A stretch of DNA of 14,038 nt from Firm-04 sp003446315 (GTDB taxonomy: Bacteria; Bacillota; Clostridia; Oscillospirales; Ruminococcaceae). Both the position numbers and the translations under genes were made by a program. Positions 12,948-14,038 of the stretch are shown piece after piece. The stretch's first letter is position 1; the number at the start of each line of letters is the position of its first letter. The DNA lies in the NCBI GenBank assembly GCA_946530355.1, contig CAMNAB010000078.1:1-14038 (forward strand), in the 5' to 3' direction. The notes under the pieces are model-generated. The model ran no database searches and was not told where the DNA came from. It saw only the letters and a list, made by a program, of their open reading frames with translations.

Positions 12948-12997
12948 GTGGGAGGAATTGATTCCGTCAGCCGGCGCGATTGCAGCCGGTACACCAC
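12948..12997 (+). promoter_or_regulatory. Candidate ribosomal protein L1-binding leader upstream of rplA
   Basis: A second GTGGGAGG element (12948-12955) and ACACCAC (12991-12997) flank a core with the stem CCGGC/GCCGG (12971-12975 with 12985-12989) and GATTCCG. GTGG and CCAC can pair. The right arm of an alternative hairpin, CTCCC/GGGAG (12939-12943 with 12950-12954), uses the same GGGAG, so two structures may compete. The rplA ribosome binding site follows 13 bases later. Confidence 0.6.
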
Positions 12998-13025
12998 AGA
13001 TTGATGATAAAGGAGTTTTTCATAC

Positions 13026-13721
13026 ATGAAACACGGTAAGAAGTATGTCGAAAGTGCAAAGGCACTTGATAAGGCAAAGTTCTATGAGCCGAATGAGGCT
13101 CTGGGCGCTGTTTGCCAGCTCGCAAAAGCGAAATTTGATGAGACCGTTGAGGCACATATCCGCCTCGGCGTTGACTCCCGTCACGCAGACCAGCAGGTTC
13201 GCGGTGCTGTCGTTCTCCCGAACGGTACCGGTAAAACTGTCCGCATCCTCGTTTTCTGCAAGGAAGATAAGTATGAGGCAGCAAAGGCTGCAGGTGCTGA
13301 TTATGTCGGCGGTCTTGATTATGTCGAGAAGATTCAGAAGGAAGGCTGGATGGATTTCGATGTCGTCATCGCTTCCCCTGATATGATGGGCGTTGTCGGT
13401 CGTCTTGGTAAAGTCCTCGGTCCGCGCGGCTTGATGCCGAACCCGAAGGCTGGTACCGTTTCTCCGGACGTTGCAAAGGCTGTTACCGAAGCAAAAGCCG
13501 GTAAGATCGAGTATCGTCTGGACAAGTCCAACATCATTCACTGCCCGATCGGTAAGGTTTCCTTCGGCGCTGAAAAGCTCGAGGAAAACTTCAATACTTT
13601 GCTTGAGGCTGTCGTAAAGGCAAAGCCGGCTGCAGCAAAGGGTACTTACCTGCGCTCTGTCACCGTCGCTTCTACAATGGGTGTCGGTGTTCCGGTTCTC
13701 ACAACAAAGTTTGGCGTATAA
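13026..13721 (+). CDS. rplA: 50S ribosomal protein L1
   Basis: The 231-residue protein has the expected L1 length. It forms the mobile L1 stalk at the E site and, in many bacteria, represses its own operon by binding mRNA. Conserved blocks include HGKKYVESAKALDK, ETVEAHIRLGVDSRHADQQV, LPNGTGKTVRILVF, MMGVVGRLGKVLGPRGLMPN, and the C-terminal GTYLRSVTVASTMG. AAAGGAG precedes the ATG. It is the last gene of the unit here: a terminator follows, with no rplJ or rplL in the next 317 bases. Confidence 0.97.
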   Translation: MKHGKKYVESAKALDKAKFYEPNEALGAVCQLAKAKFDETVEAHIRLGVDSRHADQQVRGAVVLPNGTGKTVRILVFCKEDKYEAAKAAGADYVGGLDYVEKIQKEGWMDFDVVIASPDMMGVVGRLGKVLGPRGLMPNPKAGTVSPDVAKAVTEAKAGKIEYRLDKSNIIHCPIGKVSFGAEKLEENFNTLLEAVVKAKPAAAKGTYLRSVTVASTMGVGVPVLTTKFGV

Positions 13722-13733
13722 TTTGGCTTGTTT

Positions 13734-13766
13734 GCGGAGAATGACTGCTTTTTTGTCATTCTCCGC
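13734..13766 (+). terminator. Terminator after rplA
   Basis: A perfect 12-bp stem, GCGGAGAATGAC (13734-13745) with GTCATTCTCCGC (13755-13766), encloses a 9-base T-rich loop 12 bases after the stop codon. The T-rich stretch (ATATTTTTCTCTTTTTT) starts about 14 bases after the stem, further than usual, so termination may be partial or may depend on a second factor. Confidence 0.7.
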
Positions 13767-13807
13767 ATTCTACCAAAAAATATTTTTCTCTTTTTTCGCA
13801 AAACCCC

Positions 13808-13836
13808 TTGACAAATCATACTTTATATGCTATAAT
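13808..13836 (+). promoter_or_regulatory. Consensus sigma-A promoter of the tRNA-Lys gene
   Basis: TTGACA (13808-13813) and TATAAT (13831-13836) are 17 bases apart, with TG at 13828-13829. All positions match the consensus with an extended -10. Transcription would start near 13843, about 8 bases before the tRNA. Confidence 0.93.
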
Positions 13837-13850
13837 ATATGTTGTCATGT

Positions 13851-13923
13851 GAGAAATTAGCTCAGTTGGCAGAGCATCTCCCTTTTAAGGAGAGGGTCGA
13901 GGGTTCGAACCCCTCATTTCTCA
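13851..13923 (+). tRNA. tRNA-Lys (anticodon UUU)
   Basis: A complete 73-base cloverleaf: acceptor GAGAAAT (13851-13857) with ATTTCTC (13916-13922), discriminator A13923, D arm GCTC/GAGC, anticodon stem TCTCC/GGAGA around the loop CTTTTAA with anticodon TTT (13884-13886), variable loop GGGTC, and T arm GAGGG/CCCTC with loop TTCGAAC. The CCA end is not encoded, so it must be added by the CCA-adding enzyme. Confidence 0.97.
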
Positions 13924-13940
13924 CTCATGAATATTTCGTA

Positions 13941-13985
13941 AATGCGCTGTTTTCCGATATTCGGAGGACGGCGTATTTTATTTTG
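13941..13985 (+). terminator. Rho-independent terminator after tRNA-Lys
   Basis: A 17-bp stem with a few G-U pairs joins 13941-13957 (AATGCGCTGTTTTCCGA) to 13961-13977 (TCGGAGGACGGCGTATT) around the loop TAT, followed by TTTATTTT. It ends the single-gene tRNA transcript. Confidence 0.85.
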
Positions 13986-13994
13986 GACACTGTT

Positions 13995-14015
13995 TGAGGG
14001 CTCTATGAGGGCTCT
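13995..14015. repeat. Short tandem direct repeat near the window edge
   Basis: TGAGGGCTCT occurs twice, at 13995-14004 and 14006-14015, separated by a single A. It lies just beyond the tRNA-Lys terminator. No gene is recognised in 13986-14038. Confidence 0.6.
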
Positions 14016-14038
14016 GCGCGCAAAAAGAGGAATTCGCC

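Noticed and set aside
11546..13027. 493-codon minus-strand frame across secE, nusG and rplK
   Set aside because: It runs antisense through three certain genes and their spacers; Cys/His/Leu-rich content is the usual shadow of well-coded genes.
13914..14037. Minus-strand open frame entering from the right edge
   Set aside because: It crosses the tRNA terminator and ends inside the tRNA T arm; the translated residues match no family I know, including integrase C-termini.

Overview
The window looks like the chromosome of a Gram-positive anaerobe of the class Clostridia, probably Oscillospirales/Ruminococcus-like. The reasons are the rpmG-secE-nusG-rplK-rplA order, consensus sigma-A promoters with TGn extensions, strong AGGAGG-type ribosome binding sites, a tRNA gene without an encoded CCA, and a spore cortex-lytic SleC-like gene set. 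Genus is inferred from gene content, not from a search. Base composition is about half GC and no transposase, integrase or CRISPR array is visible.

Left part (1-5230): a PAP2-family membrane phosphatase with its own promoter and terminator; a PspA/IM30 membrane-stress protein behind a perfect consensus promoter; a secreted or anchored VanY/M15B-like protein whose zinc and catalytic residues appear to be lost; an unrecognised 190-residue protein; a dCMP deaminase on the minus strand that meets it tail to tail; and rsmA/ksgA, ending in a bidirectional terminator.

Middle part (5266-11023): a minus-strand pair (RluA-type pseudouridine synthase, then a CPBP intramembrane protease, joined by an ATGA overlap) diverges from a four-gene plus-strand cassette. 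The cassette's first two genes together correspond to the clostridial germination enzyme SleC: the N-terminal propeptide-like domain is one gene, and the SpoIID-type lytic domain plus peptidoglycan-binding repeats is the next. A third gene has only peptidoglycan-binding repeats, and a fourth is a YtvI-like AI-2E-family membrane protein. A CATACAAT element upstream matches a sporulation sigma-E -10 box, so this may be a mother-cell unit.

Right part (11024-14038): a strong promoter and structured leader precede rpmG (L33), secE, nusG, rplK (L11) and rplA (L1). The leaders of rplK and rplA each carry a GTGGGAG...ACCAC element resembling the L1-binding site of 23S rRNA, which suggests autogenous control by L1. 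rplA is followed by a terminator rather than rplJ/rplL, then a tRNA-Lys(UUU) gene with its own consensus promoter and terminator, and a short tandem repeat at the window edge.

The observations most worth following are the split SleC with its sigma-E-like promoter, the VanY-like pseudoenzyme, and the paired L1-site mimics.
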